DNA of 64,000 nucleotides from Herminiimonas sp. (GTDB taxonomy: Bacteria; Pseudomonadota; Gammaproteobacteria; Burkholderiales; Burkholderiaceae_D): assembly GCA_028292265.1 (NCBI GenBank), contig JAQGMR010000010.1:1-64000 (forward strand), written 5' to 3'. Shown piece after piece: positions 17,551-26,136 of this stretch. The notes under the pieces are model-generated. The model was not told the DNA's origin and did not search any database. It saw only the letters and a list, made by a program, of their open reading frames with translations. The position numbers and the translations under genes are program-made. Position 1 is the first letter of the stretch; each line of letters opens with the position of its first letter.

Positions 17551-18567
17551 TCAAAACCGTTGCTGCTGCCTGAAGGCGGCCTGCTGGTCGCGGACCGCGG
17601 CAGCACCGTAGCCAAGCAAGGCGCAATCGGCCTCACTCCAGTACCGAAGGCAAACCGGCTGAAAAACGGGCTGAAGATAGTGGTCGATCATTAGTCCTCC
17701 AAAGAGCAAAGAAAGGTAGAGGATGGAATAGGTGAATATCTTGCGCGCGAGATCGTCGCTATAGCGGCGATTCAACATGAAGGTGTAGCGCAGGAACAGG
17801 GCGCCCAATGCGATGGCCACGACAAGATAGGCGGCGCCGCTCAAGCCGATTGCAAACGGGAGGACGCTGGCCGCAAACAGGGCAATCGTGTAGAGCAACA
17901 CGTTCAGGCAGGTAAACCGTATTCCGTGGGTCACAGGAAGCACCGGCACCCCGGACTTTGCGTAGTCGTCCCGGCGGTACAGCGCCAGGCTCCAGAAATG
18001 CGGCGGAGTCCAGACAAAGATGATAAGCACCAGGACCCACGCCTGTGCGGGCACATCGTTTGCGATGGCTGCCCATCCTAATGCCGGCGGCATTGCGCCC
18101 GCCAAGCCGCCAATAACGATGTTTTGCGGCGTCGCCGGTTTCAGGACGACGGTGTAAATGCCGGCATAGCCAACGAAGGTTGCGACTGTGAGCCACATGG
18201 TGAGCGGGTTGACTAGCATGTAGAGAACCCACATGCCGGCGCCGCCTAGCAACGCGGAAAAGACGACTGCCTGGACCACACCGAGGTCGCCGTGCGCGAG
18301 CGGGCGCCGCGCGGTTCGCGCCATGCGCGCGTCGATTTTGCGTTCGATCAGGCAGTTGACCGCGAAGGCCGCGGAGGCAAGCATCCCGATCCCCACGGCG
18401 GCCGGAAGCACGATCCTCCAGTCCGGAACGCTTGGACGCGCGAGGAACATGCCAATAACGGCGCAAAACACGGCAAGTTGCGTGACCCGCGGCTTGGTAA
18501 GCGCCATGTAATTGGCGATGCGGGGCATGCTTCCCGCCAGCGCGGACTCAGCGCCCATGGCTCTCAT
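17551..18567 (-). CDS. cyoE: Heme O synthase (protoheme IX farnesyltransferase)
   Basis: UbiA-superfamily prenyltransferase that adds a farnesyl group to heme b, giving heme O for the terminal oxidase. 338 residues, about nine membrane helices. The prenyl-diphosphate/Mg motif is [20 protein letters not shown] near residue 75, and a second polar loop is [16 protein letters not shown]. The family opening YMALTKPRV is clear. Last gene of the oxidase operon, 12 bases after subunit IV. A heme A synthase (CtaA) gene is not in the window. The C-terminal tail after the last helix is slightly longer than usual and Gln/Arg-rich. Confidence 0.95.
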   Translation of the reverse strand: MRAMGAESALAGSMPRIANYMALTKPRVTQLAVFCAVIGMFLARPSVPDWRIVLPAAVGIGMLASAAFAVNCLIERKIDARMARTARRPLAHGDLGVVQAVVFSALLGGAGMWVLYMLVNPLTMWLTVATFVGYAGIYTVVLKPATPQNIVIGGLAGAMPPALGWAAIANDVPAQAWVLVLIIFVWTPPHFWSLALYRRDDYAKSGVPVLPVTHGIRFTCLNVLLYTIALFAASVLPFAIGLSGAAYLVVAIALGALFLRYTFMLNRRYSDDLARKIFTYSILYLSLLFGGLMIDHYLQPVFQPVCLRYWSEADCALLGYGAAAVRDQQAAFRQQQRF

Positions 18568-18579
18568 CCGTGGTCGGGT

Positions 18580-18912
18580 TCATCGGAAAAACATCAGCCG
18601 CATGGCAAACGTATAGTTCGCTTCAGTTGCCATCAGCGCGACCAGCACTAGCAGGCACAAGGGCGGCACCAGGATGGCGTAGACGAGCGCCAGCCTCTCC
18701 CAGGCCATGTGCATGAAGACCGCGACGATCAGTCCCGCCTTTAGCAGCATGAACAGCAGTATCAGGGTCCACCGCAGGTAACCATGAAACCCGAGATAGT
18801 CAACCATGTAGGACAGCGTGCTGAGCAGGAAAAGCAGGCCCCATATCTTCAGGTACAGGCTGATGGGATGCTGGGCATTGCCAGTGGACGATGTCACGAT
18901 CGGCCTCACCAA
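18580..18912 (-). CDS. Cytochrome c oxidase subunit IV (CyoD/CtaF-like)
   Basis: 110 residues with three transmembrane helices (around residues 22-40, 48-68 and 78-97), the pattern of the bacterial subunit IV family. The conserved LLKAGLIVAVFMHM segment in helix 2 is diagnostic. Helps assembly or stability of the heme-copper oxidase. Its start overlaps the end of the subunit III gene by seven bases. Confidence 0.88.
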   Translation of the reverse strand: MVRPIVTSSTGNAQHPISLYLKIWGLLFLLSTLSYMVDYLGFHGYLRWTLILLFMLLKAGLIVAVFMHMAWERLALVYAILVPPLCLLVLVALMATEANYTFAMRLMFFR

Positions 18913-19601
18913 AGATAGAAGAGGGCAAAAATGAAAACCCAGACTAGATCGACGAAGTGCCAGTACAAGCCGGCGATTTCGACGATCTGGTAATTGCCGC
19001 TGCGTTCGTAGCGGCCTTTAAGAAGGCGGATGGCGACAGTCAGCAGATAAATCACGCCGGCGGAAACGTGCAACCCATGAAAACCGGTGATCATGAAGAA
19101 AGTCGAGCCAAACTGCGGCGCACCCATGGGATTAGACCAGGGACGCACGCCTTCTTCGACGATCAGCTTGGTCCATTCAAATGCCTGCATGCCGACGAAG
19201 GTCACGCCGAATGCCGCGGTGACGCACATCAGCAGTGCCGCGCGCTTGCGATTGCCGCCGTAGGCATAATTCACGGCCATTGCCATGGTGCCGCTGCTGC
19301 TGATGAGGACGAACGTCATGATCGCAATCAGGATGAGGGGCACATCCGCGCCTGCGATATTCAGGGCAAACACCTTTCCGGGATTGGGCCAGGGACCGGT
19401 GGTGGCCATGCGCACCGTCATGTAGGAAGTGAGGAAGCAGCTGAAGATGAATGTATCGGAGAGAAGGAAAATCCACATCATCGCCTTGCCCCACGACACG
19501 TTAAAGGCCCGGCGGTCGGAGGACCAGTCCCTCACCAGCTCCCGGAGGCTGCCTGGCGGCACCGCGGAAGGGTCGGCCAAAGACGCTTTATACGAAGTCA
19601 T
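18906..19601 (-). CDS. Heme-copper oxidase subunit III
   Basis: 231 residues, five predicted membrane helices after an N-terminal cytosolic stretch. Family hallmarks: GKAMMWIFLLSDTFIFSCF near residue 38, WTKLI in the loop after helix 3, and FFMITGFHGLHVSAGVIYL followed by YWHFVDLVWVFIF at the C-terminus. Subunit III supports proton uptake and stability of subunit I. It is one of two adjacent subunit III-type genes, separated by 22 bases. Confidence 0.93.
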   Translation of the reverse strand: MTSYKASLADPSAVPPGSLRELVRDWSSDRRAFNVSWGKAMMWIFLLSDTFIFSCFLTSYMTVRMATTGPWPNPGKVFALNIAGADVPLILIAIMTFVLISSSGTMAMAVNYAYGGNRKRAALLMCVTAAFGVTFVGMQAFEWTKLIVEEGVRPWSNPMGAPQFGSTFFMITGFHGLHVSAGVIYLLTVAIRLLKGRYERSGNYQIVEIAGLYWHFVDLVWVFIFALFYLW

Positions 19602-19623
19602 TTGTGTTCTCCGAACGCCGCAC

Positions 19624-20283
19624 TCACCCCGTACCGCAGATAAAACGGACTACCTCGGGAGTCAGCCAGCCGAGGGTTCCCAGCAATACCACCCACACCG
19701 CCAGCAGGAAATGCCAGTAGCGCGCGCAGAGCGCCATGCGCAGGACACAGCGCGCCTGCCCGGCACGACGCCGTGCGCCACTTCCGGCGATGGCCAGGGC
19801 GACGAGGCCGCCCGCCACATGCAGTCCATGAACGGCGGTGAGCAGATAGAAAAAGCTGCCCGCCGGGTTCCCCGTCAACCTTACGTGCATGGTTCCCAAG
19901 GCATGCCAGGTCCAAAGCTGCGACATCAGGAAGGCGAGTGTGCCAACGCCCGCCAGTAGCAGCCGTGTGCGCACGAGTGCCAGGTCGCCGCGGTTAGCGG
20001 CAGCGCTCGCGCTTTGCAGCGTCGCGCTGCAGGTCACGAGGATCGCCGTACTGAGCCACACCTGCCATGGCAATGTGATCGGGGACCAGTCAGTCGCGTC
20101 CATGCGCATCGCGTAAGCCACGATGAATAGCGAAAACAGTACCGTCGCCACCGCCATGAACAGCCATAAAGCGATGTTGCTGGCGGCACCGTAACGATCG
20201 CCATACCGTCTTGCCGGGCCGGCGGGCGCAGAAGGAATCGCGTGATTCTCTCCGGTGACTTTCAGGATCGCGGACGCGTTCAT
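19624..20283 (-). CDS. Second subunit III-like protein of the oxidase
   Basis: 219 residues with the same fold as the downstream neighbour but diverged. Helix-rich, with FFYLLTAVHGLHVAGGLVAL and YWHFLLAVWVVLLG matching the subunit III signature, while the N-terminal part (YGAASNIALWLFMAVATVLF) differs. It overlaps the subunit I gene by four bases. Tandem subunit III paralogues occur in some caa3-type operons of Burkholderiales; whether both are in one complex or alternative partners is unknown. Confidence 0.9.
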   Translation of the reverse strand: MNASAILKVTGENHAIPSAPAGPARRYGDRYGAASNIALWLFMAVATVLFSLFIVAYAMRMDATDWSPITLPWQVWLSTAILVTCSATLQSASAAANRGDLALVRTRLLLAGVGTLAFLMSQLWTWHALGTMHVRLTGNPAGSFFYLLTAVHGLHVAGGLVALAIAGSGARRRAGQARCVLRMALCARYWHFLLAVWVVLLGTLGWLTPEVVRFICGTG

Positions 20284-22067
20284 GGGGGAGCTCCGCCCAG
20301 GGTGGTCGGTGCGGGCGCCGGCTCAAGCTGCGACTCCGGCATGTTTTGCGGGATGAAGTCCTCCGGCGCGCCGGGGACTCCATAGGCATAGGCCCCGCGA
20401 TAGACCACCGGCAGGCGCGGCCCCCAATTGCCGTGCCGCGGCGGCGTCGATGGCGTCTGCCACTCGAGCGAGGCGGCACGCCATGGATTGGCGCCGGCGG
20501 GTTTGCCGCGGAAGTAACTCCAGATCAAGTTGGCGATAAACACCAGTTGGACCGTCGCGACACTGATGGCAACAATGCTGATGAACGCGTTCAGATCCCG
20601 CGCGGACGACGGGATAAATTGATAGCCATCGAACGCGTAATAGCGCCGGGGCATGCCCAATATACCCAGGTAGTGCATCGGGAAGAATATGGAATAGGTA
20701 CCGAGGAAGGTAACCCAGAAATGCAGCTTGCCCAGCGTGTCGTTCAACATGCGGCCAGTTATCTTCGGATACCAGTGATAGATGCCGCCGAAAATGACCA
20801 GCAGCGGCGCGACACCCATGACCATGTGGAAGTGCGCCACCACGAAGTACGTGCCCGAAAGCGGAATGTCGACGCTCACATTGCCCAGGAAGAGACCGGT
20901 CAATCCGCCAATCAGGAAGGTGATGAGGAATGCGATCGCAAACAGCATCGGCACCGTCAAATGGATATCTCCCCTCCACAGCGTCAGCACCCAGTTGTAT
21001 ACCTTGATTGCGGTCGGCACGGCGATGATCAAAGTGGTCGTGGCGAAGAAGAAGCCGAAATACGGATTCATGCCGCTAACGAACATGTGATGAGCCCACA
21101 CCACGACGGACAGCAGGCCGATCGCGAGAATGGCCCAGACCATCATGCGATAGCCAAAGATAGCCTTGCGGGCATGCACGCTGATGAGGTCCGACACGAT
21201 GCCGAACGCCGGCAAGGCGACGATATACACCTCCGGGTGTCCGAAGAACCAGAACAGGTGCTGGAACAGCAGCGGGCTGCCTCCCTTGTAGGCGGTCACC
21301 TGTCCCATCGACACCAGCGAGGGCATGAAGAAACTGGTGCCGAGCAATCGGTCCAGAAGCATCATGACGCCGCTGACGAACAGCGCCGGAAAGGCCAACA
21401 ACGCGAGAATCGTGGCGACAAAAATGCCCCACACTGCGAGCGGCATGCGCAGCATGGTCATGCCTTCGGTACGCGCCTGCAACACCGTCGTGACGTAGTT
21501 GAGGCCGCCCATCGTCGCCGCCGCGATGAATATGACGAGCGAAACGAGCATCAGCACGATGCCCCATTCGTGGCCTGGCGTACCCGGCAAAATAGTCTGC
21601 GGCGGGTACAGCGTCCATCCGGCGCCAGTCGGCCCGCCGGGCACGAAGAAGCTGGCCATCAGCACAAGCACCGAAAGCAGATAGACCCAGAAGCTGAGCA
21701 TGTTGAGGTACGGGAAAACCATGTCCCGTGCGCCCACCATCAGTGGAATCAGGTAATTTCCGAAGCCGCCGAGGAAAAGCGCGGTGAGCAGGTAGATCAC
21801 CATGATCATGCCGTGCATCGTCATGAACTGGTAGTAGTGCGGCGCGTCGATGGACGGGAAGGCGCCCGGAAATCCGAGCTGCAACCGCATCAGGTTGGAT
21901 AGCACCACCCCGACCAGCCCGACGGCGATGGCGACCGCCGAATACTGGATTGCGATGACCTTGTGGTCCTGGCTCCATACATACCGCCTGAAGAAACCGA
22001 CCGGTTCATGCAGTTCGTGGTCGGCTTCTGCGGGGACGGCACTCGCGCCTTGCACTCGCTCGTTCAT
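20280..22067 (-). CDS. ctaD: Cytochrome c oxidase subunit I
   Basis: Catalytic subunit carrying the low-spin heme and the heme-Cu(B) centre where oxygen is reduced. 595 residues, about twelve helices. Visible ligands: the His in MTMHGMIMVIYLL, the WFFGHPEVYIVALPAFG block (Cu(B) His plus cross-linked Tyr region, and the Glu of the type A1 D-channel), AHHMFVSGM with the two Cu(B) His residues, and VVAHFHMVMG with the two heme His residues. Overlaps both neighbours by four bases. A type A1 heme-copper oxidase. Confidence 0.97.
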   Translation of the reverse strand: MNERVQGASAVPAEADHELHEPVGFFRRYVWSQDHKVIAIQYSAVAIAVGLVGVVLSNLMRLQLGFPGAFPSIDAPHYYQFMTMHGMIMVIYLLTALFLGGFGNYLIPLMVGARDMVFPYLNMLSFWVYLLSVLVLMASFFVPGGPTGAGWTLYPPQTILPGTPGHEWGIVLMLVSLVIFIAAATMGGLNYVTTVLQARTEGMTMLRMPLAVWGIFVATILALLAFPALFVSGVMMLLDRLLGTSFFMPSLVSMGQVTAYKGGSPLLFQHLFWFFGHPEVYIVALPAFGIVSDLISVHARKAIFGYRMMVWAILAIGLLSVVVWAHHMFVSGMNPYFGFFFATTTLIIAVPTAIKVYNWVLTLWRGDIHLTVPMLFAIAFLITFLIGGLTGLFLGNVSVDIPLSGTYFVVAHFHMVMGVAPLLVIFGGIYHWYPKITGRMLNDTLGKLHFWVTFLGTYSIFFPMHYLGILGMPRRYYAFDGYQFIPSSARDLNAFISIVAISVATVQLVFIANLIWSYFRGKPAGANPWRAASLEWQTPSTPPRHGNWGPRLPVVYRGAYAYGVPGAPEDFIPQNMPESQLEPAPAPTTLGGAPP

Positions 22068-23206
22068 TTTTCAGCCCTCTGCCGTGGAGTGCCGGGTCCA
22101 GTCGCGCGGAAAGTCTTGATGTATTCGACCAGCGCCGCCAGTTCGTCGTCGCTCATCTCGATCTTCGGCATGATCGGTGCAAATCCCTTTACAACACGGG
22201 ATTGCGGATTCCGGATGAAGTCTTTCAAGTAAGCCTCATCCACGTGCGCGGTGGAGCCGTCCGCCATGGTTTCCGTCTTGTCGAACAGGCCCTTCCATGT
22301 CGGCCCGACGCCGCTGCCGCCGTCGGTCGTGTGGCAGGCGACGCAGCCTTTGGATTGCGCCAGCGAGCGTCCCTGTATAGCGCGTTCCGACAGCGCGGGC
22401 TGGCCGGCTTGCGTCGCGGCCATCGTCGTCATGAATGTCGGCTGCCCCTTGAGCCACGCGTGATAGGACGGCTCGTCCTCCACCACCACGTAGCCGCGCA
22501 TGTTGTAGTGCGCCACGCCGCAAAGCTGCGCGCACAAGACTTCGAAGCGGCCGACCCTGGTTGGCGTGAACCAAAACGTGGTCACCATTCCCGGAACCAT
22601 ATTCATGCGAGCGCGAAATTCCGGCACGTAAAAGTCGTGCAGCACGTCGATCGACCGCAGCAGCATGCGGACCGGCTTGTGGAGCGGCAGATGCAGTTCG
22701 TTACTGTTGACAAGCACATTGTTGCCGCCCGCAGGATCGGCCGGATCGATCCCGAACGGATTTGCGGCGCTGACGTAACGCACATCGGTCTTGCCGAGCT
22801 TCCCGTCCGTCCCGGGCAGGCGGTAGCGCCATTGCCATTGCTGGCCGAGCACTTCCACGGTGAGGGCGTCGGGCGGTGGTGTGATGTAGTCCCCGTAAAC
22901 TAGCAGGCCGGGCGCAAGCAGCGCCATGATGCCTACTGAGGTGCCACCGATCAGCCACCGTTCCAGCTTCTTGTTCTCGGGCTGGTACGCGGCCTTGCTG
23001 CCTTCCCGGTGGCGAAAGCGAAAGACTGTATAGGCAATGAACAGGCTGATGACGACGAAGAAAATACCCGTGATGACGAGAGTGATGGCAAGCGTGTCGT
23101 CCATCTGTTGCCAGTTGGAGGCCAATGGCGTAGCACGCCACGGACTGACAAAATGAAACAGCACCGTGGCGACGACAAGCATGACAACTACGACGGCCAC
23201 CGCCAT
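22064..23206 (-). CDS. ctaC: Cytochrome c oxidase subunit II with fused cytochrome c domain (caa3 type)
   Basis: Electron entry subunit, 380 residues. Hydrophobic segments at the N-terminus (residues 1-17, 38-60 and 85-105) anchor a periplasmic cupredoxin domain. Its Cu(A) ligands are seen as LHDFYVPEF and CAQLCGVAHYNM. A C-terminal class I cytochrome c is fused, with CVACHT near residue 290 and an axial Met in APIMPKIEM. The fusion means electrons can enter without a separate soluble cytochrome c. First gene of the operon; GGGGAGGAT precedes the ATG. No promoter was identified in the 115 bases upstream. Confidence 0.96.
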   Translation of the reverse strand: MAVAVVVVMLVVATVLFHFVSPWRATPLASNWQQMDDTLAITLVITGIFFVVISLFIAYTVFRFRHREGSKAAYQPENKKLERWLIGGTSVGIMALLAPGLLVYGDYITPPPDALTVEVLGQQWQWRYRLPGTDGKLGKTDVRYVSAANPFGIDPADPAGGNNVLVNSNELHLPLHKPVRMLLRSIDVLHDFYVPEFRARMNMVPGMVTTFWFTPTRVGRFEVLCAQLCGVAHYNMRGYVVVEDEPSYHAWLKGQPTFMTTMAATQAGQPALSERAIQGRSLAQSKGCVACHTTDGGSGVGPTWKGLFDKTETMADGSTAHVDEAYLKDFIRNPQSRVVKGFAPIMPKIEMSDDELAALVEYIKTFRATGPGTPRQRAEK

Positions 23207-23322
23207 ATCCTCCCCTCATGTATTTAAAGGTGTCGCGCGACGCTTACAGCCATACGCCGTTCCGGACTATTTCAGGCAAAAGCTTGGGCAGCGCATACGG
23301 CGAACTAGCAACCGGAGCCGGT

Positions 23323-23829
23323 TTACGGGAAGGTCGGTATATGAGAGTCCTCCCCCTTGAATTGGAATTCCGCATGCTTTGCCAAGATTGCTTCGATCTC
23401 TGTTATACGTCGCGACGGCACATCCGCGATCAACAGTATCTTGCCCGCTTCGATATCCGGGAAAAACGCCTTTAACCGGGAATTTGGTATGGCCGCTGCA
23501 ACCATGCTCGCCGCCCATCCACCGAAGACCGTGCCAAAGGCGGTAACCAGCAGCACGACCGCGGGTTTGAAGGAGCTTGCCTCAAAGGGGAAGTAGACCA
23601 GCCAAAGGCCAAACGCCAGACCCAGTGCTGCGCCTACCATGAGCCCGACTTCCGCGCCGCGGACAACGTCCGTTCTCTGTAGAAAATTTGCCTCGGGTAA
23701 TTCCGGTGGAAGCGAGCCGTTCGCAAGAAAGTGGATATGCCGTCGCTCGATACAGTTGATCAACAGCTCATTCCGCGCCTGTGTGGCGCTGGATATATCG
23801 GGCAGCAGATAGAAAAGGCGGTGACGCAT
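23323..23829 (-). CDS. DUF1269-type membrane protein
   Basis: 168 residues. The opening RHRLFYLLPDISSATQARNE and then ERRHIHFLANG are the hallmark of DUF1269 proteins. Two membrane helices lie near residues 70-90 and 95-120, and a C-terminal regulatory-like domain ends in EIEAILAKHAEF. Role unknown; possibly a small membrane regulator. ATG 23829 is chosen because AGGTGG is six bases upstream; a GTG nine bases earlier is possible. It lies upstream of the oxidase operon on the same strand, 116 bases away, so read-through is possible. Confidence 0.8.
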   Translation of the reverse strand: MRHRLFYLLPDISSATQARNELLINCIERRHIHFLANGSLPPELPEANFLQRTDVVRGAEVGLMVGAALGLAFGLWLVYFPFEASSFKPAVVLLVTAFGTVFGGWAASMVAAAIPNSRLKAFFPDIEAGKILLIADVPSRRITEIEAILAKHAEFQFKGEDSHIPTFP

Positions 23830-23929
23830 GTTTGCCACCTGTACGGTGGTACGGACGAAGCAAAACTCTTCTTTATATATAGTACATTTCGCCGTTACGG
23901 CAAGAGTGCGAATTGATTGCAGGCGATAT

Positions 23930-23957
23930 CTGTCAAACCTGCGCTGTCAAACCTGCG
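23930..23957. repeat. Perfect 14-bp tandem duplication
   Basis: CTGTCAAACCTGCG occurs twice in direct succession with no gap. It lies outside any supported gene, between the DUF1269 gene and a decayed lyase. Probably a slippage product. Confidence 0.8.
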
Positions 23958-24161
23958 CGGGAGCATCGCAGTGTCCGCGGCATCGTCGACAAAAAAAGCT
24001 AATCCGGCGCAAGCGATTACGAATGCAATCAGAGCGACCCGGACAGAGAATGCCACAATCGAAAACCGTCGGCAGTCTGTGAAACTGGTCCCGCGACCCG
24101 GAGGCAAGCATGCCGGGGATCGCTACAGAACCCGTCATGGCAACCGTCAATATCGGCCTCG

Positions 24162-24535
24162 CGCCACGAATTGCCGCGCTCTTGTGCGCTGGCACTCGCA
24201 AGCCTGCTGCTCGCCGTCGGCCTGACGCACGCAGCCGCCGTCGTTCTAGCATTTGTCCTGCGCGGGGGCGGTTGGACCCGCGCAGCGGCAAGACCCAAAA
24301 ATTTCCGCTTGGCGATGGCTCAGCGCCGCATGGCGTGATCGTCGGGCCCGATGGCGCGACGTGGATCGCCGATGGCGGACTGAACGCAATCGTGCACGTC
24401 AATCCGAAGACGGGCGCGGTCACGTGCTTCCCGTTGCCGAAGGACCGGAAGAACGCCAACCTGAACACCGCGGTGTTCGACAAGAAGGGACATCTCTGGT
24501 CTACGGGGCAGGGCGGCTTCGAGCCCGTGTTTCGG
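24162..24535 (+). pseudogene. Decayed virginiamycin B lyase-like (Vgb/streptogramin lyase) beta-propeller gene
   Basis: A signal-peptide-like stretch (SCALALASLLLAVGLTHAAA) lies in one frame at 24180-24240, then propeller blades follow in another frame: GRLDPRSGKTQKFPLGDGSA, then PHGVIVGPDGATWIADGGLN, then ANLNTAVFDKKGHLWSTGQG. These blades match the Vgb family, exported seven-bladed propellers related to streptogramin lyase. Only about 85 residues of propeller survive of about 300; both ends are lost and a frameshift separates leader from body. Not expected to be functional. Confidence 0.7.
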
Positions 24536-24606
24536 ACAGGAGTCGAAAGGCTTCGTACAGTCCTGGCCCTTATTGTCGAACTGACGACGGAAAGCGCTTC
24601 CGGTGG

Positions 24607-25031
24607 TTAGTTGGTCGAAGTTATATTACGCAAGAGCGTCGCAATCATTCCCTTAAAGTCTGACAGGGCTCGCACCTGTCCACGGGTATCGATCCATGGG
24701 ACCAGGTCGACATAGACGCCGCCGAGTAAGTTGGTCATTTCACTGATGTGAACGTATGTTGTTTCAGAAAGCCTTCCCCCGCGCACGCGGAAGCCATGAA
24801 GGGCACTTCCTTCAATCGCAGGTCGGCTTTGCAATGTTGGAGTAACAGCGGCATCTGGCCATCGTCAAAATGCACTCCGCAGATGATGAGGTCAAATTTT
24901 GCAGAGGCCAGTGCATGCCGCGCTTGCTCCAGAGTCGTAACGAACGTTACGTCATATGAAGATTCTAAGATATTGCCAGTCCTCATTATTGAGTCTGGCA
25001 GTACGCCACAAAGTAACCTCTCCCCGCTCAT
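24607..25031 (-). pseudogene. Frameshifted response-regulator-like receiver protein
   Basis: The first 95 or so codons read as a receiver-like domain (MRTGNILESSYDVTFVTTLE, then FDLIICGVHFDDGQMPLLLQ), with Asp in the usual place, reaching FTSVK and a stop at about 24735. Continuation is found in another frame (MTNLLGGVYVDLVPW to the C-terminus near 24607), matching the C-terminal part of such Burkholderiales receiver proteins. A single indel near 24735-24745 explains both. If the first stop is used, a 98-residue receiver would still be made. Confidence 0.6.
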
Positions 25032-25216
25032 GCTGTCGACCTCCGTTGCAATGCACGTCGCTACGTACCACTTATAGAGCGCAATTGTTGGCCTTTAGAC
25101 TCTACTCGTATATTCTCATTGAAGTGATCTTCGACGATGCCGGCAAGGCGGTTGATTACCGGTTCTACCAGGTCAATGCGGCGTTCCAGAATCAGACGCG
25201 GGGTAGTCCATGGTGT

Positions 25217-25861
25217 TTAGCGGCCCGCCTTTAGCAGGCGGTCGACAGCCAACAGCACTCTGTCCCTGGCATACGTCCGGGTTGCGCTATCTGGCTTCAT
25301 GAATTGGACTGCCAGCAACCCATGAACCAACACCAGCAGTTCGCGGGCCACTTCGTCGGGCACCAGGGTTTTCCGGAATTCCCCAAGGCGAATGCCCTCG
25401 GCGACCAAGGCCGACCAAAATACCATCTGCTTGTCAAAACGCACTTCCTGATGGGCCTGCATTTCCTCATTGCGGGTGCTGGCCGCGAGATAGTTGATCC
25501 AAAAGCGCCACCAGCGGTTGCTGCTGTTTTTTAGTGCATAGGACAAGGCGAGGCGACGCAATTGAGCTGCTGGCGAGCCCTTGTACGCTTCCCAGTCTCC
25601 CGGCAATTGGTAAGCCGCTTCGAGCGCGGAGATCACCAGGTTTTCCTTGTTGCCGAAGTGGTAGTTGATCGTGCCGGTCGATACGCCGCTGGCTGCCGCC
25701 ACCTGCCGCATAGTCAGGGCGTCGATCCCATGTTCTGATATCAGGTCGTACACCACACCAAGCAAATAGCTCTGCTGGCGCTCGCTGCCAGGGCGCGCAT
25801 TCTCCGCTGGCTTTGAGCGCTTTCCGGCATCGCCACCTGCCTCATTCAATCTAGTCGCCAT
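25217..25861 (-). CDS. TetR-family transcriptional regulator
   Basis: 214 residues with an N-terminal HTH: LTMRQVAAASGVSTGTINYH followed by FGNKENLV, about residues 52-80. The C-terminal ligand domain has the aromatic WWRFWINYLAAS segment. Start ATG 25861 is chosen because AAGGGGA lies directly upstream; an upstream extension would run into the divergent promoter. Divergent from the acyl-CoA ligase cluster with about 275 bases between, so it most likely represses that operon and responds to an acyl-CoA or the acid substrate. Ligand not known. Confidence 0.9.
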   Translation of the reverse strand: MATRLNEAGGDAGKRSKPAENARPGSERQQSYLLGVVYDLISEHGIDALTMRQVAAASGVSTGTINYHFGNKENLVISALEAAYQLPGDWEAYKGSPAAQLRRLALSYALKNSSNRWWRFWINYLAASTRNEEMQAHQEVRFDKQMVFWSALVAEGIRLGEFRKTLVPDEVARELLVLVHGLLAVQFMKPDSATRTYARDRVLLAVDRLLKAGR

Positions 25862-26136
25862 GCTCCCCTTTGCACCTCGCTGACACAGTAGCAGCGCTCG
25901 ATTATGCGCTCGAAGCGCGCGCGTCATCCGGAATGCTCGCTCCCAGTCAAGCTCGAACTATTTCTCCGTTTCTTGCTTCGCATTCGCACAAACGTGCTAA
26001 CATTTTTACACAGTTTATGCGGAGCGGGGCCACATTGCAATTGCGGGGAAGCACGCAGATGCAAAGGATGGGGCGACCCAGACCGCCTATGCAACCGTAC
26101 TTCAGACCATGCAGGACGACCGCAAAGGATCGGGCA
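25862..26136. promoter_or_regulatory. Divergent promoter region between TetR regulator and acyl-CoA ligase operon
   Basis: 275 bases with no gene. Both flanking genes start outward from it, so it should hold both promoters and the TetR operator. I could not single out a convincing palindrome by eye. Confidence 0.4.

Noticed and set aside
20346-21902. A 518-codon plus-strand open frame opposite the subunit I gene
   Set aside because: It is antisense to a clear heme-copper oxidase gene, is rich in Arg, His, Glu and Gln, and has no family resemblance.
23895-24107. Minus-strand ORF with a hydrophobic leader-like stretch
   Set aside because: No ribosome binding site and no recognisable family; it also spans the 14-bp tandem duplication.
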